DNA from: Blastococcus sp. Marseille-P5729
GTDB taxonomy: Bacteria; Actinomycetota; Actinomycetes; Mycobacteriales; Antricoccaceae
Assembly (NCBI RefSeq): GCF_900292035.1
Contig: NZ_OMPO01000001.1
Coordinates: 1,123,192 to 1,187,191 of the forward strand
Length of the DNA: 64,000 nucleotides
Direction: 5' to 3'
Position numbers and translations under genes: made by a program. This document shows, piece after piece, positions 1 to 8,460 of this stretch (positions are counted from its first letter, which is position 1; each line of letters opens with the position of its first letter). The notes beneath the pieces are model-generated. The model did no database searches and was not told where the DNA came from. It saw only the letters and a list, made by a program, of their open reading frames with translations.

Positions 1-1
1 C

Positions 2-667
2 CGCCCGGAGGAGCGGTTCGCCACCGGGACGCCGGCGGCCGCAGGGACGGCTGGCGCGGCGGCGGTCGATCGTAACCGGGACGGCGTCCCGGACGCGGCC
101 GAGGACGAAGGCGTTGCCAAGCACGGCTTCCACATCCCGAAGATCGGCGGCTGGCTACTGGGCCTGGTCCGCATCCTGATTGGATGGCAGTTCCTGTGGG
201 CCTTCCTCGACAAGACCTTCGGCCTGGGCTTCGGTACGCCGAGCGACCGGGCCTGGATCAACGGCGGCAGCCCGACCCAGGGCTACCTCACCGGCGCCGC
301 GAACGACCCCAACAATCCGTTCCAGTCGGTCTGGCAGTTTTTCCTCGACCAGGCCTGGTCGGACTGGCTGTTCATGGCCGGCCTGCTCGGCATCGGCATC
401 GTGCTGATGCTCGGCCTGGGCAAGGTCCTCACCTGGGTGGCTGCCCTCTCGGGCGCCGTCCTGCTGCTGATGATGTACATGGCTGCCTGGCCAGCCGGTC
501 ACAGCCGCGGCGCCGTCGGCGCCGAGGGCCAGGCCGCGACCAACCCGTTCCTGGACGACCACCTGCTCAACGCGATCCTGCTGCTGGCGCTCGCCGCCTG
601 CAACGCCGCCGCCTACCTCGGGCTCGCGAAGGCCTGGCGCACCCGCCGCGCCGTCCGCCAGGACTGA
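2..667 (+). CDS. DoxX-like membrane protein (5' end outside window)
   Basis: The frame is open from the first bases, so the start lies upstream; 221 residues are visible. A roughly 45-residue Ala/Gly/Asp-rich hydrophilic stretch precedes a membrane helix (GGWLLGLVRILIGWQFLWAF) of the kind that opens DoxX-family proteins. A polar loop of about 60 residues follows, then about three more helices and a basic C-terminus. DoxX proteins are small inner-membrane proteins linked to thiosulfate:quinone oxidoreductase or redox stress; the long charged N-terminal linker is an addition to the core. Family call is by pattern; the substrate is unknown. It converges on the SDR gene across a strong hairpin. 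Confidence 0.65.
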   Translation, partial: RPEERFATGTPAAAGTAGAAAVDRNRDGVPDAAEDEGVAKHGFHIPKIGGWLLGLVRILIGWQFLWAFLDKTFGLGFGTPSDRAWINGGSPTQGYLTGAANDPNNPFQSVWQFFLDQAWSDWLFMAGLLGIGIVLMLGLGKVLTWVAALSGAVLLLMMYMAAWPAGHSRGAVGAEGQAATNPFLDDHLLNAILLLALAACNAAAYLGLAKAWRTRRAVRQD

Positions 668-686
668 CGCGCACTCGCCTCTCCGT

Positions 687-745
687 TTCTGCGGGGCAGA
701 GGGGCACGCTACTCACCCGAGAGCGTGTCTCACTGCCCCGCAGAA
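687..745. terminator. Nested hairpin between convergent genes
   Basis: A perfect 13-bp stem (TTCTGCGGGGCAG at 687-699 pairing with 733-745) encloses a second 6-bp stem (705-710 with 722-727). It sits exactly between the stops at 667 and 752 of two converging genes, so it probably serves as a bidirectional terminator. Confidence 0.6.
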
Positions 746-751
746 GCGTCT

Positions 752-1516
752 CTAGCGGAGGGTGAGGCCGCCGTCCACGACGAGCGAGGCGCCGCTGATG
801 TACGACGCGGCGTCCGAGGCCATGAAGATCGTCGCGTTCACTAGCTCGTCGACATTGCCGAGGCGCCCGATCGGCGCCAGGTCGGAGACGTACTTGAGGT
901 ACTCCTGCTCCTGCTGGTCGGTCATCTCAGTCGGGAAGTAACCCGGCTGAATGGCGTTCACGCGGATGTTCTTGCGGCCGGTGAGCTGGACCGCGAGATC
1001 ACGGGTGAGGCCGAGGACGGCGGCCTTGCTCGAGGTGTACGCCGCCTGGGGCAGGCCACCCGACCAGATCGCCATGATGCTGGAGATATTGACGATGTTC
1101 CCGCCGTCCTTCATGCGGCGCACGGCGCTCTGGCTCATCCAGTAGACGCCGTTGAGGTTGACATCGATGACCGAGGCGAACTGCTCAGGGGTCTCCTTGG
1201 TCATCGGGACGGCGGTGCCCAGCCCGGCGTTGTTGACCAGGACGTCGATCCGGCCAAGCTCGTCGAGAGCCGTCTGGGCGAAATTTTCGCAGTCCTCCGG
1301 CTTGGTGGTGTCGGCCTGGACGACGACGCAGCGACGTCCGGTCTGCTCCACGGCCGCAGCGGTCTGCTCCAGCTTCTCGACACGACGTGCGCAGATGCCG
1401 ATGTCGGCGCCCTGCTCGGCGAAGGCGACAGCCATCGCGGCGCCGAGGCCGGACGACGCTCCGGTGATGAGGACGACCTTGTCGTCGAAACGGGTCTGCT
1501 GCGCGAATGAAGTCAT
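752..1516 (-). CDS. SDR family NAD(P)-dependent oxidoreductase
   Basis: 254 residues, normal for a classical short-chain dehydrogenase/reductase. Cofactor motif TGASSGLG is at about residues 18-25, NNAG near 95, and the Ser...Tyr-x-x-x-Lys catalytic set (NISS, then AAYTSSK) around 145-165; the C-terminal SGASLVVDGG motif is also typical. It reduces or oxidises a carbonyl/alcohol, substrate unknown. The start ATG (1516) has no Shine-Dalgarno but lies 7 nt after TAGGAT, so it is probably leaderless. It lies 24 nt downstream of the P450 gene on the same strand, so co-transcription is also possible. Confidence 0.9.
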   Translation of the reverse strand: MTSFAQQTRFDDKVVLITGASSGLGAAMAVAFAEQGADIGICARRVEKLEQTAAAVEQTGRRCVVVQADTTKPEDCENFAQTALDELGRIDVLVNNAGLGTAVPMTKETPEQFASVIDVNLNGVYWMSQSAVRRMKDGGNIVNISSIMAIWSGGLPQAAYTSSKAAVLGLTRDLAVQLTGRKNIRVNAIQPGYFPTEMTDQQEQEYLKYVSDLAPIGRLGNVDELVNATIFMASDAASYISGASLVVDGGLTLR

Positions 1517-1523
1517 GCCCGGA

Positions 1524-1529
1524 ATCCTA
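1524..1529 (-). promoter_or_regulatory. -10 box of leaderless SDR transcript
   Basis: TAGGAT on the minus strand followed by 7 nt and then the ATG at 1516. No ribosome binding site is present. A matching -35 is not clear. Spacing fits the actinobacterial leaderless rule. Confidence 0.45.
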
Positions 1530-1540
1530 AATCCCGGGCG

Positions 1541-2737
1541 TCACCAGGTGACGGGCAGCGACTCCAGGCCGAAGACGATCGAGAACATCCGGTAGGCGGC
1601 CTCGTCTGGATCCTCGGCGTGGGCGAGGTCCGGGAAGCGGCGGAACAGCTCGGGGATCGCGACCTTCATCTCCATCCGGCCCAGCTCGGCCCCGACGCAG
1701 CGGTGGATGCCGTACCCGAAAGCCAGGTGTGAGGTGGTGCCGCGGTCGATCCGGAAGGTGTCGGCGTCCGGCGTGAGCGCCTCGTCGCGGTTAGCCGCAG
1801 CCAGCGAGACGAGCGCGAGCTCACCGCGCTTGATGACGTGCCCGCCGATCTCGACGTCCTCCTTGGCCAGCCGGGGGAAGCCGATCTGGACGACGGTCAT
1901 GTAGCGCAGCAGCTCATCGATGATCTCCTGCGCCTGCTTCTCGTCCGAGTCGATGATGGCGCGCACGTGCTCGGGGTTGCGCATGAGGTGGTGCGCGCCG
2001 AGCGCGATCATCGCGGCGGTGGTCTCATGCCCGCCGGTGAGAATGCCGTCGGCGAGGCCGGCGAGCTCGACGTCGTCGATCTCGTCGCCGTGCTCGGCGA
2101 TGATCTGGCCGATCAGCCCGTCGTTGGGTTCCTCGCGAATCTTGGCGACCAACCCGCGCAGGTACTTCAGCGACTCGCCGATCTCGCCAAGGGAGTCGCC
2201 GAGGTCGCCGGTGAAGTTGAACCGGTCAGCGCTGTGGTCGGTGAACTCGTCGCGGTCCTCGTAGGGGACGCCGAGCAGCTCGCAGATCACAAGGGCCGGA
2301 ATCGGGACGGCGTACAGCTCGACGAGGTCGGCGCCGGGTCCGGCTGCCTCAAGCGCGTCGAGCCGCTCACGGATGATCCGCGCGATCATCGGCTCCAAGC
2401 GGCGCAGCCGGCGCATCGTGAACTCGGGGGTAACGATCCTCCGCAGCCGGGTGTGATCCGGCGGATCGAGCAGTCCCAGGCCACCCGGGGCCTGGTTCAT
2501 CAGCTCCGTGAGCTCACCGGCTTCGGTGAGCTTGGTGAAGTCGTTTGAGAAGCGCTGGTGATCACCGAGCACCGCCTTGGCGTCGTCGTACCGCGTGATC
2601 AGCCAGGCGTTCACATTCATGCCCTCGGGCAGCTCGAGCTTCGCGACGGGGGCCTCGGTACGCAGGGCGCCGAGCTCGAACGCGGGGCTCACACCCTCGC
2701 GCAGCAGCGGCAGGACGAAGTTGACTTCGGCGGTCAT
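1541..2737 (-). CDS. Cytochrome P450
   Basis: 398 residues from the ATG at 2737, which has GGAG about 7 nt upstream; the longer frame upstream lacks such a site. Class I bacterial P450 hallmarks: I-helix LTGGHETTAAM (oxygen activation), K-helix ExxR in DELLRY, and the heme-binding loop FGYGIHRCVGAELGR with the cysteine ligand near residue 347. It needs a ferredoxin and reductase partner, none of which is adjacent. Substrate unknown. Divergent from the nuclease gene and upstream of the SDR gene, so the P450 and SDR may act in sequence on an alcohol or sterol/terpenoid-type substrate (inference). Confidence 0.93.
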   Translation of the reverse strand: MTAEVNFVLPLLREGVSPAFELGALRTEAPVAKLELPEGMNVNAWLITRYDDAKAVLGDHQRFSNDFTKLTEAGELTELMNQAPGGLGLLDPPDHTRLRRIVTPEFTMRRLRRLEPMIARIIRERLDALEAAGPGADLVELYAVPIPALVICELLGVPYEDRDEFTDHSADRFNFTGDLGDSLGEIGESLKYLRGLVAKIREEPNDGLIGQIIAEHGDEIDDVELAGLADGILTGGHETTAAMIALGAHHLMRNPEHVRAIIDSDEKQAQEIIDELLRYMTVVQIGFPRLAKEDVEIGGHVIKRGELALVSLAAANRDEALTPDADTFRIDRGTTSHLAFGYGIHRCVGAELGRMEMKVAIPELFRRFPDLAHAEDPDEAAYRMFSIVFGLESLPVTW

Positions 2738-2886
2738 GGACCAGCTCCAATGCCAGGTGGTGTTTCTTGCCGTTCTCGACCTTAGACCCGCTGAGGCACC
2801 TGGCCAGCGAACCGCCCGGTGAGACCGCACACCCGCCCGGGTTGTCGTGGGCGCCGGATACGGTCGTGGACGACGAAAGGAGCTCC

Positions 2887-4485
2887 ATGCGCCTCGACAA
2901 CGGGCTGGTCAGCTACTCCCCCGGCGACCTTCGGTCGTTCCTGACCTGCCAGCTCGACACTCTGCGACAGGTCGACGCGCTGCTCGGGCGCATCCCGGAA
3001 GGCAAGTCCAACGAGCCGGTCGACGTCCTGGGTGAGCGGCTCGGCGAGGTCGGCCGCGCCCATCAGACGCACCTGATCGAGGACTACCTCGTACGGTACG
3101 GCCGCTGGCAGGCGGGAACTCCCGGTGGTGTGCTCGTGCTGCCGACGGACCAGCCGCCGACCCATGAGAGCGCCGCAGCGGCGATGCAGCTGCTGACCCG
3201 GGACGACGCCCCGCGCGTGGTCGGGCAACTGCCGGTGGCGGCCGGCCGGTTGTACGGCGCCGCGGACTTCCTGGTCCGGTTAGGCGATCGCTGGCAGCTC
3301 ACCGAGGTCCGACTCGGGCTGCGCCTGAAGGAGGTCTACCTGCTGCAGATCGGCGCCCTGGCGCTGGGGCTGCTCTCGCGCGGTGTCCTGCTGGACGCCG
3401 ATGCGGTGCTGGTCACCGGTGACCGGTCCCGGATCGACGTCCCGCTTGTCGAGGCCATGGACCGGGCCCGCGCGCTGATCACCCGGTTCGAGCGGGCCGC
3501 CGACCAGCGGCTGATCGCCGAGGGCCCGGCGTCCTGGGACGACGACTCGATCGCGGCGTGCGGCTGGTGCCCGACCTGCCGGTACGAGATGACCCTCGCC
3601 CGTGACGTCCGCATGACGGTCGGTCTGCGGATGCCCGACCGGGCACTGCTGCGCGCGGGCGGCGTCCGCACCATCGACGATCTGGCACGCGCGTCCGAGT
3701 CCGTGGACGGGCTGGAGCAGGAGCGCTTCGAGACGCTCCGGGCGCAGGCTCGTCTGCAGGTACGGCAGATGCCGCCGGGCTCCGAGCTCGACCCGGCCCG
3801 GCAGCTCGACCCGGTGTTCGAGGTGTACGACGACACGCCGTTGGCAGCGCTGCCTGAGCCCTCCGCAGGTGATGTCTTCTTCGACTTCGAGTCCGACCCG
3901 ATGTGGAGCGAGCAAGGCTCCGACGTCCGTGGGCTGCACTACCTGTTCGGCATGGTCGTGCCCGGCGAGCAGCACCCTTATGTTGCGTTCTGGGCGCATG
4001 ACCGCGATGAGGAACTGCAGGCGCTACGCGACTTCGTGCGATATGTGCAGCAGCGGCTGGCTCATCATCCATCGATGCACATCTATCACTACGGCAGCTA
4101 CGAGACGATGGTGCTGCGCGAGGTCGCCCGCCGCTTCCAGTTCGCCGAGACCACGGTTGAGGAGTGGATCGAGGGTGGTCTATTCGTTGATCTGCTCCCC
4201 GTGGTCAAGAGCAGCATCCGCACCTCCCAGCCCGGCTACGGGTTGAAGAAGATCGAGCCGCTCTACATGGGCGACGAGCTGCGCACCGGCGAGGTGATCG
4301 ACGGCGCCGCATCGGTGGTCGGCTACCAGCGGTTCACCGAGCTGCGGGAGGGCGGGCACTACGGGGAGGCCGGCACCGTGCTCGACGCAATCGCCGACTA
4401 CAACCGCTACGACTGCCTCTCGACACTGCGACTCCGCGACTGGCTCCGCTCCCTCCCCCCGATTGTGGAACGATCCGCGCGCTGA
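2887..4485 (+). CDS. TM0106-type RecB-like putative nuclease
   Basis: 532 residues from the ATG at 2887, which has AGGAG 5-6 nt upstream. The N-terminal half has the divergent RecB-like fold; a Cys cluster (CGWCPTCR, residues ~224-231) may be part of an Fe-S or zinc site. The C-terminal half starts with DFESDP (~332) and has the RNase H-like exonuclease pattern (DFE...YHYGSYE...YNRYDCLSTLRL). In many actinobacteria this module is followed by a superfamily I helicase in the same protein; here it stops right after the nuclease domain. Likely role in DNA repair or defence, not established. Confidence 0.8.
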   Translation: MRLDNGLVSYSPGDLRSFLTCQLDTLRQVDALLGRIPEGKSNEPVDVLGERLGEVGRAHQTHLIEDYLVRYGRWQAGTPGGVLVLPTDQPPTHESAAAAMQLLTRDDAPRVVGQLPVAAGRLYGAADFLVRLGDRWQLTEVRLGLRLKEVYLLQIGALALGLLSRGVLLDADAVLVTGDRSRIDVPLVEAMDRARALITRFERAADQRLIAEGPASWDDDSIAACGWCPTCRYEMTLARDVRMTVGLRMPDRALLRAGGVRTIDDLARASESVDGLEQERFETLRAQARLQVRQMPPGSELDPARQLDPVFEVYDDTPLAALPEPSAGDVFFDFESDPMWSEQGSDVRGLHYLFGMVVPGEQHPYVAFWAHDRDEELQALRDFVRYVQQRLAHHPSMHIYHYGSYETMVLREVARRFQFAETTVEEWIEGGLFVDLLPVVKSSIRTSQPGYGLKKIEPLYMGDELRTGEVIDGAASVVGYQRFTELREGGHYGEAGTVLDAIADYNRYDCLSTLRLRDWLRSLPPIVERSAR

Positions 4486-4501
4486 GCGAGCGGATCGTTC
4501 C
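4467..4501. terminator. Convergent hairpin that contains the nuclease stop codon
   Basis: Perfect 12-bp stem GGAACGATCCGC (4467-4478) with 4490-4501. The loop holds the TGA stop of the nuclease gene (4483-4485), and the converging synthetase ends at 4512. It probably terminates both transcripts. Confidence 0.6.
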
Positions 4502-4511
4502 AAGATCGGGT

Positions 4512-6029
4512 CTAGGCCTGGTCGCGGAGGACGCGCTTGAGTAGCTTGCCGGACTGGTTGCGCGGCAGCTCGTCGACGAACCGGACATCCTTGGGGATCT
4601 TGAACTTCGCCAGCGACTGCTTTGTGTGCTCGATGAGCTCTTCCTTGGTTGCCTGCTGGTCGGGCTTGAGGACGACGTACGCCGTGATCGCCTCGATCCA
4701 CTTCTCGTCCGGCAGACCGATGACGGCGGCCTCGGCGACGGCCTCGTGCGTGTAGAGGCAGTCCTCTACCTCCCGCGAGGCGACCAGGACGCCGCCGGTG
4801 TTGATGACGTCCTTGATCCGATCCACGACCGTGATGTAGCCGTCCTCGTCGATCCGAGCGAGGTCGCCGGAGTGGAACCAGCCCCCCGCGAACGCCTCCT
4901 CGGTAGCCTCGGGCTTGTTCCAGTAGCCCTCGCACAGCTGCGGCGAGCGGTAGACGACCTCACCGGTCTCGCCGGGGGCGACGTCGTTCATCTCGGCGTC
5001 CACCACGCGCATCTCGACATACAGCACGGCGCGCCCGCAGGAATCCATCCGACCCTCGTGCTCTTCAGGTCGAAGCACGGTCGCCAACGGTCCGATCTCG
5101 GACTGGCCGAAGCAGTTGTACAGCCCCAGCTGCGGCATCCGGTCCATGAGCCGCTGGACGACGGGCACCGGCATGATCGAGGCACCGTAGTACGCCTTCT
5201 GCAGGCTCGACAGGTCGCGGGTCATGAAGTCGGGGTGATTGGTCAGCGGCACCCACACGGTCGGGGCGAGGAACAGCGTGGTCGCCCGCACCTCCTCGAC
5301 CTTCTCCATGATCTTCGGGATGTCGGGCACCTGCAGCAGATGGGTGGTGGCGCCGACGGCGATAAACGGCTCGAGGAAGTCGTGCATCCCGGCCGAGTGG
5401 TACAGCGGCATGCACTGCACGTTGATGTCGTTCTCGGAGTAGTCCAGCGCGACGATGTTGCTGGCCAGGTGGAACACGAACGCCCGGTGGGTCATCATTG
5501 AGCCCTTCGGGCGCGAGGTCGTGCCGGAGGTGTACAGCAGCTGCACTAGATCGTTCTGCGCCGCGACCGGCTCCAGCTCGGGGACGTCGCCTGCGGTGGC
5601 CCGGGCGAGCACGCTGTCCTCTCCCTCAGAGATTGACCGGCGGATCGACGGCGCGTTGCTGATCGCGTCGACGTACTCCTCCAGGTGCGGGTCGACGAAA
5701 ATCGCGGTCGCGCCGCTGTCCTCGATGAGGTACTCGAGCTCACCGCCGGTCAACGCGTAGTTCAACGGCACGTGGATCATCCCGGCGCGCCCGCAGGCGT
5801 AGTAGAGGATCACGTAGGCGTCGGAGTTCTGGCCGTACGCCGCGACCCGGTCGCCCTTCTGTAGACCCAGCTCGCCGAGGTACTTGGCGACCCGCGAGAC
5901 CGCGTCATCGAGCTCCCGATAGGTCCAGGACCGGTCGGCGTAGGTCACCGCGGTCTTCCTCGGCACGCGCCGCGCCTGGCGCGCGAGCGGGGTGTCGATG
6001 GTGTTGTGATGGACCATGCTGAGGCTCAT
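4512..6029 (-). CDS. AMP-binding acyl-CoA synthetase
   Basis: 505 residues, full length for an ANL-family ligase. Start at 6029 is chosen because AAGGAG lies 6-7 nt upstream. P-loop-like motif LLYTSGTTSRPKG is at about residues 155-170, the A5 motif YNCFGQSE and the A7 motif FHSGDLARIDEDGY follow, and the C-terminal lysine lies in PRNQSGKLLKRVL. It activates a carboxylic acid as acyl-AMP and then acyl-CoA. The motif set fits a fatty-acyl-CoA synthetase; chain length unknown. Divergent from the SRPBCC gene. Confidence 0.9.
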   Translation of the reverse strand: MSLSMVHHNTIDTPLARQARRVPRKTAVTYADRSWTYRELDDAVSRVAKYLGELGLQKGDRVAAYGQNSDAYVILYYACGRAGMIHVPLNYALTGGELEYLIEDSGATAIFVDPHLEEYVDAISNAPSIRRSISEGEDSVLARATAGDVPELEPVAAQNDLVQLLYTSGTTSRPKGSMMTHRAFVFHLASNIVALDYSENDINVQCMPLYHSAGMHDFLEPFIAVGATTHLLQVPDIPKIMEKVEEVRATTLFLAPTVWVPLTNHPDFMTRDLSSLQKAYYGASIMPVPVVQRLMDRMPQLGLYNCFGQSEIGPLATVLRPEEHEGRMDSCGRAVLYVEMRVVDAEMNDVAPGETGEVVYRSPQLCEGYWNKPEATEEAFAGGWFHSGDLARIDEDGYITVVDRIKDVINTGGVLVASREVEDCLYTHEAVAEAAVIGLPDEKWIEAITAYVVLKPDQQATKEELIEHTKQSLAKFKIPKDVRFVDELPRNQSGKLLKRVLRDQA

Positions 6030-6185
6030 CGAGGGCTCCTTGAAATCTGCCGCGGGTGAGATGCGGACCACTTTACGTTCCACACCCCGGCATCCGAGCA
6101 CCCGTCAGCAGATCGACCGGCGCGTGCACGCTTCGCCGCTGCCCTGAACCGCGCCGCGGCACTCGCGCGGTTCGGTCCGGCGCAC

Positions 6186-6191
6186 TACGTT
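6186..6191 (+). promoter_or_regulatory. -10 box of leaderless SRPBCC transcript
   Basis: TACGTT, 7 nt, then ATG at 6199. No Shine-Dalgarno is visible, so translation probably starts at the transcript's 5' end. Confidence 0.4.
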
Positions 6192-6198
6192 GGTAGCC

Positions 6199-6681
6199 AT
6201 GAAGGATGAGTCGGTCACCCGCACGGGCACGAGCCAGAGCGTCTCGGTCGTGACAGACGCCGCCATCCCGAAGCTGTTCGACTACCTGACGGTGCCCTCG
6301 AACCACGTGCGCCTCGACGGCTCGGGGAAGCTGGTGAGCGCCGGGGACGACGCCGTCCGTGCGGTCGGCGACCGCTTCCAGGTCAACATGGACTTCTTGC
6401 CGCGGGGCAAGTACACGGTGGAGAACGTCGTGGTCGCCTTCGAGCCTGATGTGCAGATCGCATGGATGCCGGCCAACCCCGGCGGCGAGCCAGTCGGTAT
6501 TCGGTGGGACTGGGAGTTCGATGTCGGCCCGAAGGGCGAGACGGTCATCACCCAGACCTGCGACTGGTCCCGGGTGACCGATGAGAAGTACCTCGCCACC
6601 TACACCCTGCCGCGGATCTCCGCCGAGGAGATGCGCGAGAGCATCAAGCGCCTGATCGACCTGGTGAGCTCGTACGCCTGA
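6199..6681 (+). CDS. SRPBCC (START-like) family protein
   Basis: 160 residues. The pattern of an N-terminal strand (VSVVTDAAIPKLFDYLTVPSN), a central beta-sheet, WDWEFD, and a long C-terminal helix (ISAEEMRESIKRLIDLVSS) is that of the polyketide cyclase/SRPBCC fold, which encloses a hydrophobic ligand. There is no assigned reaction. The ATG at 6199 is preferred over a TTG three codons upstream because it sits 7 nt after a TACGTT -10 box. It is divergent from the acyl-CoA synthetase. Confidence 0.75.
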   Translation: MKDESVTRTGTSQSVSVVTDAAIPKLFDYLTVPSNHVRLDGSGKLVSAGDDAVRAVGDRFQVNMDFLPRGKYTVENVVVAFEPDVQIAWMPANPGGEPVGIRWDWEFDVGPKGETVITQTCDWSRVTDEKYLATYTLPRISAEEMRESIKRLIDLVSSYA

Positions 6682-6690
6682 CGCACCACG

Positions 6691-6806
6691 TCTCGGCGTC
6701 GCTCGTTCCTCGCTCGCTCGACGACCGTGGCGGGGTCGGCGCGACCGCTCGACCGTGGCGGGGTCGGCGCGACCGCTCGACCGTGGCGGGGTTGGCGCGA
6801 CCGCCC
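6691..6806. repeat. 28-bp minisatellite with a shared repetitive extragenic block
   Basis: Three copies of a 28-bp unit (GACCGTGGCGGGGTCGGCGC...) begin at 6723, 6751 and 6779, right after a gene stop. The preceding block (6691-6730, starting TCTCGGCGTCGCTCG) is almost identical to 41633-41672, and its CTCGCTCGACGACCGTGG core recurs inverted in the 38-bp repeats at 41448. Confidence 0.8.
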
Positions 6807-6824
6807 CACCGTGACGCCGGCGGG

Positions 6825-7046
6825 CTACCCGGCGGCGGCGTCCTCGCCCGGGTCCTTGTCGCCGTCCGGAGTATCGGGCTGATCGGTCCGCGGGGCCAGG
6901 TCACTGACGGCCGAGTCACGATCGGGCGTGCGGGGAGTCGGCTCCGGCCTGGCGGCCCCGCCTACGGCGGCATCGCCCCCGACCGAAGGATCGGTTGCGT
7001 CGAGGTTCTCGCCGGTGCGTGCGTCGCGCCCGTTCGGTGTCGTCAC
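6825..7046 (-). CDS. Small acidic, Pro/Asp-rich hypothetical protein
   Basis: 73 residues from a GTG at 7046 with AAGGAGA about 7 nt upstream, which is the main support for this gene. The product is low in hydrophobic residues and rich in Asp, Pro, Thr and Gly (ends in DGDKDPGEDAAAG), so it is probably disordered. No family is recognised. It lies divergent from the Na+/H+ antiporter. Confidence 0.5.
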   Translation of the reverse strand: MTTPNGRDARTGENLDATDPSVGGDAAVGGAARPEPTPRTPDRDSAVSDLAPRTDQPDTPDGDKDPGEDAAAG

Positions 7047-7161
7047 GGTTCGTCTCCTTCGCTCGTGGGTACTGCTCCCTACCCAACCACGCACCGACAT
7101 AATCGAGGCCTACGGCCCGGCGAGCAATGCTGAGCGCCGCGCGACGCCTGAGAGATGAGCC

Positions 7162-8460
7162 ATGACTGCCCCCACCATCTTTCTGCTGGTCGGCCTCGCC
7201 CTGCTCATCGCAGTGGTGCTGCCGAACCTGATCGAGAACCTCCCGTTGTCGACGCCGATGATCCTGGTGACCGTCGGCGCGATCGCCGGGATGATGCCGT
7301 TCTCGGACGGCGTCGCGCTGTTCCCCAAGGACCACCCGGGGCTCACCGAGCATCTGGCCGAGGTGACCGTGCTCGTCGCGCTGATGGGCGTCGGTCTGGC
7401 GCTGGATCGCCCGCTGAATCCGCTGCGCTGGAGCGACTGGCGCGCGTGGGCGCCCGCGTGGCGGCTCCTGGCGATCGCGATGCCGCTGTGCATCGCCGCG
7501 GTCGCGTTGCTTGGCTGGGCGGTGCTCGGGATTGCCCCGGCGGCGGCCCTGCTGCTCGGCGCCGCCCTGGCGCCCACCGACCCCGTGCTGGCCTCGGACG
7601 TCGAGGTCGAGGGCCCGACGGTGGCCTCCGGCAAGGAGATCGATGAATCGGACGAGCCGCGGTTCGCGCTGTCTTCAGAAGCAGGGCTCAACGACGGACT
7701 TGCGTTCCCGTTCGTGTACGCCGCGATCCTGATGAGCACCGCCGGCGGGTTCGCGGGCTGGGGGCTGAAGTGGGTCGGCTGGTACCTAATCGGCAAGGTG
7801 GTCATCGGTGTCGCGATCGGTGCCGCAGCCGGCTGGCTCCTCGGACGCACCGCCTTCCGCGGCCCGCACCAGGCGCTGCGCACCGCCGAGACGGGCGAGC
7901 CGCTGTTCGCCGTCGCCGCGATCCTGGTGACCTACGGGCTGGCCGAGCTGGTCGGCGGTTATGGATTCCTCGCGGTCTTCGCCGCGGCGCTGGCGTTACG
8001 GGCGAGCGAGCGCGACAACGACTACCACGAGCTGATGCACCAGGTCGTGGAGCGACTGGAGCGGCTGCTGACCCTCCTCCTGCTGCTGTTCCTGGGATTC
8101 TCGGTCTCCAACGGGCTGTTGGACGCGGTCGACTGGCGCAGCTGCGTGATCGCCGGTTCGTTGATCTTCGTGTTCCGGCCGCTGTTCGGGTGGCTGTCTT
8201 TGCTCGGCACGGACAAGCTGCGGCCCCGCGAGCGCCGCGCGGTCGGCTTCTTCGGCGTCCGCGGCATCGGCTCGATCTACTACATGGCGTACGCCGCCTC
8301 GAAGGGCGACTTCGGCTCGATCGACTGGATGTGGGCGACGGTCGGTCTGACGATCGTCGCGTCCGTCATCGTCCACGGGATCACCGCGACTCCGACGATG
8401 CACCTGCTGGAGCGGGGGCGTCCACGCGACGACCGTGAGGTGAGCGGCCTGGCTCAGTGA
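7162..8460 (+). CDS. CPA1/NhaP-type Na+/H+ antiporter
   Basis: 432 residues with about 12 hydrophobic segments. The region around residues 130-145 (LAPTDPVLASDVEVEGP) carries the TDP motif of the CPA1 family, and the following SEAGLNDGLAFPFVYAA contains the ND pair used for cation binding. The RRAVGFFGVRGIGSIYYMAYA segment near residue 365 is the conserved FGVRGI-like helix of these exchangers. It exports Na+ (or K+) for H+ at the cytoplasmic membrane. The Shine-Dalgarno is weak (GAGAGATGAG). It converges on the nei-like gene with a 7-nt overlap of the 3' ends. Confidence 0.88.
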   Translation: MTAPTIFLLVGLALLIAVVLPNLIENLPLSTPMILVTVGAIAGMMPFSDGVALFPKDHPGLTEHLAEVTVLVALMGVGLALDRPLNPLRWSDWRAWAPAWRLLAIAMPLCIAAVALLGWAVLGIAPAAALLLGAALAPTDPVLASDVEVEGPTVASGKEIDESDEPRFALSSEAGLNDGLAFPFVYAAILMSTAGGFAGWGLKWVGWYLIGKVVIGVAIGAAAGWLLGRTAFRGPHQALRTAETGEPLFAVAAILVTYGLAELVGGYGFLAVFAAALALRASERDNDYHELMHQVVERLERLLTLLLLLFLGFSVSNGLLDAVDWRSCVIAGSLIFVFRPLFGWLSLLGTDKLRPRERRAVGFFGVRGIGSIYYMAYAASKGDFGSIDWMWATVGLTIVASVIVHGITATPTMHLLERGRPRDDREVSGLAQ

